Of a stretch of DNA of 64,000 bases, positions 57,134 through 64,000 are shown in pieces. Location: NCBI GenBank assembly GCA_045615885.1, contig JAZLFR010000032.1:1-64000 (forward strand). Direction: 5' to 3'. This stretch comes from UBA1765 sp045615885 (lineage in GTDB: Bacteria > Fibrobacterota > Fibrobacteria > Fibrobacterales > Fibrobacteraceae). Position numbers and translations under genes: made by a program. Under the pieces are notes generated by a model. That model worked only from the letters and a program-made list of their open reading frames with translations. It was not told the DNA's origin and did not search any database. Within the stretch, counting starts at the first letter, position 1. The number at the start of each line of letters is the position of its first letter.

Positions 57134-58828
57134 TTACTTAGCCTTCTTGGAAGCCTTCTTAGCAGCAGCAACCTTCATTGCGCCGCGTTCGAGCTTGATT
57201 GTGAAGTTGGTAACGTCGCAAACTTCGCTCGGACCCCAGTACTGGATCGGGCCTGGGTAGGTGTAGCTTTCGGTCTTTGCCCATTCTTCACGGTTTGCTG
57301 CGAAGAACTTGAACGGTGCACCGTCGAGAACGACGAGAGCCTTCTGGATAACCGGCTTGTCTGCACCGTGACGGCGTTCCATGTTCATCATCATGGTGAT
57401 AGGAATGCCACCAGCGGTCCACTTTTCGATACCCTTGGTAAGGTCACGAACAGAGCTCATGTAGCCGTTCATCTTGTTGAAAGCGAGAACGGAAGCTGTG
57501 TAACCGAGGCTGTAGCAGTAGTCTGCGTCGAAGTTGGACGGAGCTGCGCAACGGCCTTCGTAACCGAAGAAGTGGTTGAGGGCGCTGAACTTGCCCTTGA
57601 AGTTCTTGCGGCTCTTGAGTTCGCTCTTCACCATGTCGATGATGAGCTTTTCAGTTTCGATGAGGGAAACCTGAACGTTGCCATGGCTATCGCGGTCGAG
57701 CATGAGCTGAGCCTGAACGAATGCCGGGAGGGAAACGAGAACTTCTGCGGAAGCCTTGGAAACCCATTTGCAGAGCTTTTCAACCTTAGCAGCGGTGTCG
57801 AGGCCTTCAACTTCCTTTTCGTGGTGAGCGAGTGCTTCGGAAAGTTCAGAAATCAGAACGCCAACATCCGGGATGAATTCGAGGAGGCCTTCTGGAATCA
57901 AGGCAACACCGAAGTTCTTGCCGTCAGCAGCACGTGCAGCAACGATGTCTGCAACATACTTGATGACCTGCTTGAGCTTCATCTTCTTGGCCTTGACTTC
58001 TTCAGAGATCAAGCAGATGTTCGGATGGGTCTGGAGAGCTGCTTCAAGAGCGATATGGGAAGCAGAGCGGCCCATGAGCTTGATGAAGTGCCAGTACTTC
58101 TGAGCGGAGTTAGCATCGCGCATGATGTTGCCGATGAGTTCAGAGTAGGTCTTCACAGCGGTGTCGAAACCGAAGGATGTTTCGATGTATTCGTTCTTGA
58201 GGTCGCCGTCGATTGTCTTCGGGCAGCCGCAAACAACGCAGGAAGCGCCGTTAGCCTGGAAGTATTCACCGAGAACAGCAGCGTTGGTGTTGGAGTCGTC
58301 ACCACCGATGATAACGATTGCGTCGAGCTTCTGAGCCTTTGCAACAGCCATGCACTTCTTGAACTGTTCTTCAGTTTCGAGCTTGGTACGGCCAGACTGG
58401 ATGATGTCGAATCCACCAGTGTTGCGGTAGGAGTCCATGATCTTTTCGTTGATCACGATGAACTTGCCGTTTTCGAGGCCGGACGGACCACCGAGGAAGC
58501 CGAGGAGCTTGCTGTTCTTGTGGATGCTCTTGATACCGTCGAAGAGACCTGCGATCACGTTATGACCACCAGGTGCCTGACCACCGGAAAGAACAACGCC
58601 GACGTTCAAGGCCTTGTCAGCCTTCTGAGCCTTGCCGGCCTTCAAAGAAACGTACGGAGCACCGTAGGTGTTCGGGAAGAGAGCCTTGATCTTCTTCTGG
58701 TCACGAACGGATTCAGTTGCCTTACCCTTGTTGAGTTCAACAGAGAGAGCACCCTTGCGGAGTGCAACTGGGAGCTTCGGCTGGTAGGCCTTGCGAGCCT
58801 TACCGAGAACGGACAAATTGTCTGCCAT
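57134..58828 (-). CDS. pfp: PPi-dependent fructose-6-phosphate 1-phosphotransferase
   Basis: 564-residue long-type PFP of the phosphofructokinase family. Phosphate loop VVLSGGQAPGGHN at 79-91, GGDDSN at 175-180 and PKTIDGDL at 203-210: the Asp in GGDD and the Lys of PKT are the pyrophosphate-specific residues, replacing the ATP-type Gly pair. Also TSFGFDTAVKTYSELIGN and MGRSASHIALE. Catalyses reversible phosphorylation of fructose 6-phosphate with PPi in glycolysis. The C-terminus is Lys/Ala-rich (AAAKKASKKAK). AAGGA lies at good distance before the start. High-expression codon use; the antisense frame is open over its full length by codon bias only. Confidence 0.96.
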   Translation of the reverse strand: MADNLSVLGKARKAYQPKLPVALRKGALSVELNKGKATESVRDQKKIKALFPNTYGAPYVSLKAGKAQKADKALNVGVVLSGGQAPGGHNVIAGLFDGIKSIHKNSKLLGFLGGPSGLENGKFIVINEKIMDSYRNTGGFDIIQSGRTKLETEEQFKKCMAVAKAQKLDAIVIIGGDDSNTNAAVLGEYFQANGASCVVCGCPKTIDGDLKNEYIETSFGFDTAVKTYSELIGNIMRDANSAQKYWHFIKLMGRSASHIALEAALQTHPNICLISEEVKAKKMKLKQVIKYVADIVAARAADGKNFGVALIPEGLLEFIPDVGVLISELSEALAHHEKEVEGLDTAAKVEKLCKWVSKASAEVLVSLPAFVQAQLMLDRDSHGNVQVSLIETEKLIIDMVKSELKSRKNFKGKFSALNHFFGYEGRCAAPSNFDADYCYSLGYTASVLAFNKMNGYMSSVRDLTKGIEKWTAGGIPITMMMNMERRHGADKPVIQKALVVLDGAPFKFFAANREEWAKTESYTYPGPIQYWGPSEVCDVTNFTIKLERGAMKVAAAKKASKKAK

Positions 58829-59003
58829 GTTTTTATCCTTGAGTTTTTGGGCGAATGAACGCCCGGTTAAAATTGTTTCTAATGAATTTAGAAAAGTTTT
58901 TTTGTGTTGTTCGAAGCGAAATGATTTTGTAATAGTGTTTTTGAAAATGATCTATCTATATGAAGAGACCTTTAAATAGTTGGCTTTGCTTCAAATCATT
59001 ATA

Positions 59004-59009
59004 TATATT
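59004..59009 (+). promoter_or_regulatory. -10-like TATATT immediately upstream of nfeD
   Basis: TATATT ends eight bases before ATG 59018 in ATATATATTTGAAAGGTATG. Either initiation is leaderless or the short AAAGG acts as a very close ribosome site and transcription begins further upstream. Confidence 0.4.
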
Positions 59010-59017
59010 TGAAAGGT

Positions 59018-60472
59018 ATGAAGTATTTGTCTTTGTTTTTGTTTGTATGCCTTTCGTTCTTTTCGCAATCCCTTGCTGCGGATTCTCTGGAGACGAAGCC
59101 TGAAAAGTCTGCGGTCTGGATTCCTTTAGAGGGTGAAGTTTCGCCGGAAATGAATGACTTTGTGCGCCGTGCCATTGGCGAAGCGCAAAAACAGAAACCG
59201 GATTATATCATTTTTGAAGTCAACACGTTCGGAGGCCGCCTTGATGCCGCCTTTGACATTGTAGATACGATTTTGGCAGTCAAGAACGCTGAAACTGTTA
59301 CTCTTGTAAAGAGCAAGGCAATAAGCGCAGGCGCGCTCATTTCGCTTGCTTCCAAGACGCTTTACATGATGGATGGCACGACCATTGGCGACTGCGCCCC
59401 GATTGTGCAGAATAGCGATGGCACGCCGCAGATTATCGGTGAAAAAATCCAGTCGCCGCTCCGAGCTAAGTTCAGGAACCTTGCGCAAAAGAATGGCTAC
59501 CCGGAGGAACTCAGTTCTGCAATGGTAACGCCGGAACTTGAAATTCTGCAGTTTGCGCATGGAGATTCCACGCTAACGATTGAGGGCAAGAAGTTTGAAA
59601 AGTTCAGCGATAGCGCAAAGGCGTATTGGGGCTCGCCGCACGTGCTCGTTCGTGAAGGGGAGCTGTTGACCCTTACAGAAGCAGAAGCCGTGCAACATGG
59701 TTTTTCTAAGAAGACTGTAGCAAGCCGCGCCGACGTGGAACGTGAACTTGCCATTGTGCGCTCTACGGCTGTGGAATTGACCGATGGCGAAAAGTTCGCC
59801 GCATTCATTGCTGGCATTTCTGGCTTGCTTCTGATCATTGGCTTTGGCGCGCTGTACATGGAATTCAAAACTCCTGGCTTTGGCGTGTTTGGTGTCGTTG
59901 GCATTGTAGCCATTGGCCTTGTGTTCTTTGGTAGCCAGGCTGGCCGCATCGACAACTTTTTGCCGCTCGTATTCCTTGTGCTTGGCGTAATACTTTTTGC
60001 CATGGAAATCCTCGTGATTCCTGGCACAATGATCTGTGGCGTAGCGGGCATCATCAGTCTGATCGTTGCACTGGCGCTTGCTTTTGACTTTACTGCACTG
60101 CCTGCATTCTTGCCGGAATTTTCAAATGACTTTTCGCCACTTCTCGTAGCCATTTTATATGTGCTTGCCTGCGCTGCCGTGGCGCTTGTAATTCCGCTTG
60201 TATTTTCAAAGTACATTGTGCCGCTCTTGCCAGAGGGCTATACGCCAATGCTTAAAACGGACCTTGCAGATTCCCAGTCGCCGACAGAAAATGTTTCTAC
60301 GATTGCGGTTGGCACGCGAGGCGTTGCAAAAACATTCTTGCGCCCTGTAGGCCATGCCGAATTTGATGGATTTGAAATTGACGTGCAGACTACCGCAGAC
60401 GATATTGAACCAGGCGATGCCATTGAAGTCACGAAGGTTCAGGACGGCCGCGTGTTTGTGAAAAAAGTTTAA
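59018..60472 (+). CDS. nfeD: NfeD-type membrane serine protease (ClpP-like)
   Basis: 484 residues. Signal peptide about 1-20, ClpP-class periplasmic protease domain with the catalytic Ser about 103 in SKAISAGALISLAS and the family start WIPLEGEVSPEMNDFVRRAI...FEVNTFGGRLDAA; four to five membrane helices (about 255-405); C-terminal OB-fold NfeD domain (VGTRGVAKTFLRPVGHAEFDGFEIDV). Long NfeD proteins are genetically and functionally tied to flotillin-like SPFH proteins, encoded here next in the operon. Likely degrades membrane or SPFH partner proteins. Confidence 0.92.
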   Translation: MKYLSLFLFVCLSFFSQSLAADSLETKPEKSAVWIPLEGEVSPEMNDFVRRAIGEAQKQKPDYIIFEVNTFGGRLDAAFDIVDTILAVKNAETVTLVKSKAISAGALISLASKTLYMMDGTTIGDCAPIVQNSDGTPQIIGEKIQSPLRAKFRNLAQKNGYPEELSSAMVTPELEILQFAHGDSTLTIEGKKFEKFSDSAKAYWGSPHVLVREGELLTLTEAEAVQHGFSKKTVASRADVERELAIVRSTAVELTDGEKFAAFIAGISGLLLIIGFGALYMEFKTPGFGVFGVVGIVAIGLVFFGSQAGRIDNFLPLVFLVLGVILFAMEILVIPGTMICGVAGIISLIVALALAFDFTALPAFLPEFSNDFSPLLVAILYVLACAAVALVIPLVFSKYIVPLLPEGYTPMLKTDLADSQSPTENVSTIAVGTRGVAKTFLRPVGHAEFDGFEIDVQTTADDIEPGDAIEVTKVQDGRVFVKKV

Positions 60473-60495
60473 ATATTAACCTAAAAGGAAACCCT

Positions 60496-61479
60496 ATGAA
60501 CAACATCATCATTGTTGGAATCGTTATCGCGGCAATTGTCGTGCTCGTGCTTTTGACATTCATTGCCAAGTTCTTTAGCCTGTGGCTCCAGGCATTGTTC
60601 TCCAAGGCAGGTGTTAGCATTTTCCAGTTGATCGGTATGCGACTTCGTAAAGTTCCGCCGCAGACGATTGTCGAAGCTCGAATCCTTAGCTGCAAGGCTG
60701 GGATCCCTGTAGATACGAACTTGCTCGAAGCTCACTTTATGAGTGGCGGTGCGGTGCTCCGCGTGGTACAGGCCTTGATTGCAGCAAACAAGGCAAACAT
60801 CGACTTGAACTTTAAGGAAGCTGCTGCAATCGACCTTGCTGGCCGTAACGTTCTTGAAGCCGTGCAGATGTCCGTGAACCCGAAGGTCATTCAGACACCG
60901 AAGGTTAGTGCTGTCGCTCTCGATGGTATTCAGCTCCACGCCGTTACCCGCATCACAGTGCGCGCTAGCATTCAGAAGCTTGTTGGCGGTGCCGGTGAAG
61001 ACACCGTTGTTGCACGCGTTGGTGAAGGCATTGTTAGCTCCATCGGTTCTGCTAAGAGCCACAAGGATGTTCTTGAAAACCCGAACATGATTTCTAAGAA
61101 GGTTCTTGCAAGCGGCCTTGACGCAGGCACTGCATTTGAAATTCTTTCCATCGACATTGCTGACGTTGACGTTGGCCAGAACATCGGTGCAATCCTTGAA
61201 ACGGACCGCGCCGAAGCCGACAAGAAGATTGCCCAGGCAAAGGCCGAAGAACGCCGTGCCATGGCATTTGCCGCCGAACAGGAAATGAAGGCAAAGGTCA
61301 TGGAAATGAAGGCTAAGCTTGTGGAAGCTGAATCTGAAATTCCTATGGCAATGGCTTCTGCTCTTCGCGATGGCAAGATCGGCGTAATGGACTATTACAA
61401 CATGAAGAACATTGAAGCCGATACCCAGATGCGCAAGGAAATCAGCGGCCAGTCTGACGCAAACCCGGACAAGGTATAG
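60496..61479 (+). CDS. floA: Flotillin-like protein FloA (SPFH/YqfA)
   Basis: 327 residues. N-terminal hydrophobic hairpin-like anchor (about 3-25), then SPFH/UPF0365 domain with FQLIGMRLRKVPPQTIVEARI, VDTNLLEAHFMSGG and VGEGIVSSIGSAKSHKDVLENP, and a C-terminal Ala/Glu/Lys coiled coil (DRAEADKKIAQAKAEERRAMAFAAEQEMKAKVMEMKAK). Scaffold of membrane microdomains. 23 bases after nfeD with AAAAGGAAA site. Confidence 0.95.
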   Translation: MNNIIIVGIVIAAIVVLVLLTFIAKFFSLWLQALFSKAGVSIFQLIGMRLRKVPPQTIVEARILSCKAGIPVDTNLLEAHFMSGGAVLRVVQALIAANKANIDLNFKEAAAIDLAGRNVLEAVQMSVNPKVIQTPKVSAVALDGIQLHAVTRITVRASIQKLVGGAGEDTVVARVGEGIVSSIGSAKSHKDVLENPNMISKKVLASGLDAGTAFEILSIDIADVDVGQNIGAILETDRAEADKKIAQAKAEERRAMAFAAEQEMKAKVMEMKAKLVEAESEIPMAMASALRDGKIGVMDYYNMKNIEADTQMRKEISGQSDANPDKV

Positions 61480-61502
61480 GCATTTTCTATTGGTAAACTA
61501 TT

Positions 61503-62213
61503 ATGGGTTCGTCAATTGTTTTGTTGCTTCTGATTATCGCTGTGAACGTGATTGCCACCCGCAACAAGATGCAAAAAAAACAGAGTGCGCAGCGTCGCTT
61601 GGCTCCGCCGGTCGTTCATGAAGATGAAGAACCTTCTGAACCGGTGGCAGACCATTTGAAGGAACTGCTTCGCCGTTACGCTTCTGACCATCCGGAAGAA
61701 ACGCCGTCGCGTGAAATTTCGGTGGACGATATCAACGATGCGGCTTTTGAGACTCGCAAGGCTGCGCCAAAAGGCCCCCGCAAAAAACTCGCGGATATGA
61801 CCGATGAGGAATTTGCTGAACTTACGGAAGAAGAAGTGGAACGCTACGGCCGGGAAGACGTGGAGGCTCTCGACGCTGAACTCGAAAAGCTGAAGAAACC
61901 TGAGCCTCGCAAGGTTGTTCCTGACGATTGCGAAATGAGCCGCTCCGTAAAGCCGATTGCTGCCGCGGCGCCGGTTCTGCACGATGATGTTTCAAAAAAA
62001 TCGCAAAAGAAGTTTGCTGCCTACCACGCTCTAGAAACTAAAGCCGCAGATGAAATTGCAGAAGTGAAATTTGACTTCGACAAGGTTTCTGCAAAGCCCG
62101 CCGCCAGGCCTGCATTCCGCATGACTGCAAGCGAAGCGCGCCGTGGCATAGTCCTTGCAAAAATTCTGGAAGAACCCCGCTTTAGGCGTCGCTGGAGCCC
62201 TGTGCGCCGTTAG
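61503..62213 (+). CDS. Single-pass membrane protein of the nfeD-floA operon, function unknown
   Basis: 236 residues: N-terminal transmembrane helix (about 3-19), long acidic/basic disordered region (TDEEFAELTEEEVERYGRED), and a short conserved-looking C-terminus ARRGIVLAKILEEPRFRRR. A similar EILxPPR(A) tail ends hypothetical proteins in nfeD-floA operons of other gut bacteria, so this end may be a docking motif; that is from memory and inference. It overlaps the convergent mutT-like gene by 32 bases. Confidence 0.7.
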   Translation: MGSSIVLLLLIIAVNVIATRNKMQKKQSAQRRLAPPVVHEDEEPSEPVADHLKELLRRYASDHPEETPSREISVDDINDAAFETRKAAPKGPRKKLADMTDEEFAELTEEEVERYGREDVEALDAELEKLKKPEPRKVVPDDCEMSRSVKPIAAAAPVLHDDVSKKSQKKFAAYHALETKAADEIAEVKFDFDKVSAKPAARPAFRMTASEARRGIVLAKILEEPRFRRRWSPVRR

Positions 62214-62589
62214 CCTGCAGCAGTTCCAGAATCTCTAGGTCGGCAGGCAGCCACTGCACGGAGTGCAGCTCGTTTGGCAAAAGCCATTTGGCAGCCTCGT
62301 GCTCAAGCAGCTTGATTTCTCCGTTTGTAATGGCGCAGTAAAAGCAGTGCATTGTCAAATGGAACGTGGGGTAGTCGTAGTTGACTGTGCAAAGAAGCTT
62401 GCCTACGGAAACGTCAATGGCAAGCTCTTCTTTTAGCTCGCGTGCAAGAGCCTGCTCGCGGCTTTCCCCGGGTTCCATTTTGCCGCCCGGAAACTCCCAG
62501 AAACCCTTGAATTCGCCGTAGCCGCGAGCCGTGGCGAAAATTTTACCGTTCTGGACAATGATTCCTGCAACAACTTCTATCTGTTTCAT
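62182..62589 (-). CDS. NUDIX hydrolase (MutT-like, 8-oxo-dGTP diphosphatase)
   Basis: 135 residues with a complete Nudix box (GGKMEPGESREQALARELKEEL, residues 35-56; G-x5-E-x7-REL-x-EE). The start KQIEVVAGIIVQNGKIFATARGYGEFKGFWEFPGG is typical of MutT proteins that clean 8-oxo-dGTP from the nucleotide pool, but related substrates cannot be excluded. The C-terminus EWLPNELHSVQWLPADLEIL-like region also fits. Divergent from the M6 protease gene. Confidence 0.92.
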   Translation of the reverse strand: MKQIEVVAGIIVQNGKIFATARGYGEFKGFWEFPGGKMEPGESREQALARELKEELAIDVSVGKLLCTVNYDYPTFHLTMHCFYCAITNGEIKLLEHEAAKWLLPNELHSVQWLPADLEILELLQANGAQGSSDA

Positions 62590-62647
62590 GGCATTTTTTT
62601 TGGATTAATTTGAACTAGGGTAAAATTTAAAAATTACTTTTAGCAGT

Positions 62648-64000
62648 ATGCGGAATTTGTTGTTTGCAATCTTATTCTTGGGCTTTGCATGCGTTGCCTT
62701 TGCAATGCCGGCCCTTGACACGCCTTACAAGGTTGTGCAGCCCGATGGTTCGGAACTGCAGTTGCGAACAGTAGGCAATGAACATTTTCATTTTGTAGAA
62801 ACGCTCACTGGCGATGTCGTTGAAAAAGATGATTTCGGCTTTTACAAATATGTAAATGAAGATGGCAATCTTTCGGATGTCTATGCGCTAGAAAATGTAG
62901 CGCCGGCACAAAAATTCAACAAGAAAAATGTTTTGCAAAAGTTGGAGGAAAGGCGTTCTTTGCCGATGGGAATTTCTGGCTATCGGTTGAAAGCGCTGCT
63001 GCCCAAAGTCCGCCGCCTGCCCGCGCCAAATGCGGGCGTTGCGACCGGTGAAAAGAATATTTTGGTGCTTTTGGTGCAGTTTGCCGATGTCAAGTTTTCT
63101 AGTAAAGATCCGCAAGCGGAATACAACGAATACATGAATGGCGAAAACTACAACGGCCATTACAATGTGGGGAGCGTTCGCGAGTACTTTATAGAAAATT
63201 CCATGGGAGCGTTCCAGCCAACGTTCGATGTCGTAGGCCCAATAACATTGAGCAAAAAATATTATGAGTCCTACGGAGATAAGTCGGAGTTGGGAGGAAC
63301 TTTGGGCGGTGCAGTCGCTCTGATGGAGGCCTTGGATTCAGTGGTGAAAAAGAAGGTTGTCGATTTTTCGAAATACGACAATGATAAAGATGGAATCGTG
63401 GATTTTGTCTACATGTTCTATGCCGGGTTAGGCTCCAACGATTCTGGCCAGGATAGTGCGCTTTGGCCGCATGCTGCCGAATTCTCCATCTTTACGAAAT
63501 ACGGCATTTTGGGAGGGGTGACAAATGAAGGACTTCGGGTCGGTAAATCTCTGTATGTAAATAAATATGCGTGTTCCAATGAACTGGATGGACTGTCATA
63601 CCAGGGAAATAAAAAATCGACCGTGTTGAGCGGCATAGGTTCTTTTGTCCATGAATTTAGCCATACCCTTGGCTTGCCCGATCTGTATGATACTAGAGAT
63701 TTTCATGATGCCGTGGGCTCCTGGGACGTTATGGCTAGAGGAAGCTATAATTGCATATTGAATGAAGATTACTCCACAGGCTGTTCGCCGCCATATTATT
63801 CCGCATTTGACCGTTTGTCTCTCGGCTGGATGGATATGGAGGAGTTGCACTCAAATGGAGTTCAATCGCTTGAGGGAATTCATAGGAACAAAGCCTATAC
63901 GATAACTTCGAAAACAAATCCAAATGAATTTTTCATTTTGGAATATAGGGCGAGAATGCGTTGGGATTCTGCGTTGCCAAATCACGGAATGCTGCTTTGG
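62648..64000 (+). CDS. M6-family zinc metalloprotease, partial (runs off window)
   Basis: 451 codons in frame to the window edge without a stop. Signal peptide MRNLLFAILFLGFACVAFA, a prodomain-like segment (YKVVQPDGSELQLRTVGNEHFHF...), then a catalytic domain with NILVLLVQFADVKF, NVGSVREYFIENSMGAFQPTFDVVGP, an EF-hand-like loop DNDKDGIVDF, and the zinc motif HEFSHTLGLPD (HExxH at 335-339, third ligand Asp). Such immune-inhibitor-A-type proteases are secreted; in Fibrobacter they usually carry C-terminal extensions, which lie outside this window. No clear Shine-Dalgarno before ATG 62648. Confidence 0.88.
   Translation, partial: MRNLLFAILFLGFACVAFAMPALDTPYKVVQPDGSELQLRTVGNEHFHFVETLTGDVVEKDDFGFYKYVNEDGNLSDVYALENVAPAQKFNKKNVLQKLEERRSLPMGISGYRLKALLPKVRRLPAPNAGVATGEKNILVLLVQFADVKFSSKDPQAEYNEYMNGENYNGHYNVGSVREYFIENSMGAFQPTFDVVGPITLSKKYYESYGDKSELGGTLGGAVALMEALDSVVKKKVVDFSKYDNDKDGIVDFVYMFYAGLGSNDSGQDSALWPHAAEFSIFTKYGILGGVTNEGLRVGKSLYVNKYACSNELDGLSYQGNKKSTVLSGIGSFVHEFSHTLGLPDLYDTRDFHDAVGSWDVMARGSYNCILNEDYSTGCSPPYYSAFDRLSLGWMDMEELHSNGVQSLEGIHRNKAYTITSKTNPNEFFILEYRARMRWDSALPNHGMLLW

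Noticed and set aside
56978..58858. A 626-codon open frame on the plus strand, longer than any other ORF nearby
   Set aside because: It lies antisense to pfp, whose product has all PFP motifs. The antisense frame is open because of strong codon bias; the predicted protein is Val/Glu/Cys-rich with no domain.

Overview
The window looks like a chromosomal segment of a Fibrobacter-type bacterium (Fibrobacterota). I base this on lipoproteins with long Ser-Ser-Ser-Ser linkers, a DUF4421-type protein, a diderm Tol-Pal system, a dcw cell-wall cluster and PPi-dependent phosphofructokinase. This is recognition from memory, not a database search. There are no rRNAs, CRISPR arrays, phage genes or insertion sequences; one tRNA (Val, GAC) is present.

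Layout. 1-3.1 kb is a decayed junction: an Rpn-family nuclease with a 3'-end duplicate, a UDP-glucose dehydrogenase gene cut off halfway, and a remnant of an antitoxin/GNAT-type pair. 3.1-18.0 kb is one long, mostly AT-rich exopolysaccharide or O-antigen operon: a rhamnosyltransferase-like enzyme, Wzx flippase, Wzy polymerase, three further glycosyltransferases, an acyltransferase, a glycosidase-like propeller protein, UDP-galactopyranose mutase, and two copies of an unusual pair (ferredoxin-type FrhB-like protein plus polysaccharide pyruvyl transferase family protein). 18.0-25.1 kb holds a nucleotidyltransferase, a possible structured RNA, a second Rpn gene, and galE with rmlA-D-C-B, the supply line for dTDP-rhamnose.

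25.1-32.0 kb is housekeeping: a duplicated-domain lipoprotein, metY and cysK (sulfur assimilation), a pyridoxal kinase gene, tRNA-Val, lexA, and a second possible structured RNA ahead of a Pro/Ala-rich membrane protein. 32.2-46.1 kb is the dcw division and cell-wall cluster (mraZ-rsmH-ftsL-ftsI-murE-murF-ftsW-murG-murC-ftsQ-ftsA-ftsZ), which lacks mraY, murD, murB and ddl. 46.6-53.4 kb is tolQ-tolR-tolA, an inserted Ser-rich lipoprotein gene, then tolB-pal-cpoB.

53.4-64 kb has a leftward group (MarR/OhrR-like regulator, two small proteins, a beta-barrel-like protein, ogt), a DUF4421-type protein, pfp, an nfeD-floA membrane operon, a NUDIX hydrolase, and an M6 metalloprotease that runs off the right edge.

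Non-coding structure is rich: strong intrinsic terminators, a dispersed palindromic intergenic repeat family, purine-rich short-period repeats, recurrent CTATATTTG-like -10 elements, and several start codons lying directly downstream of -10-like boxes with no Shine-Dalgarno sequence.
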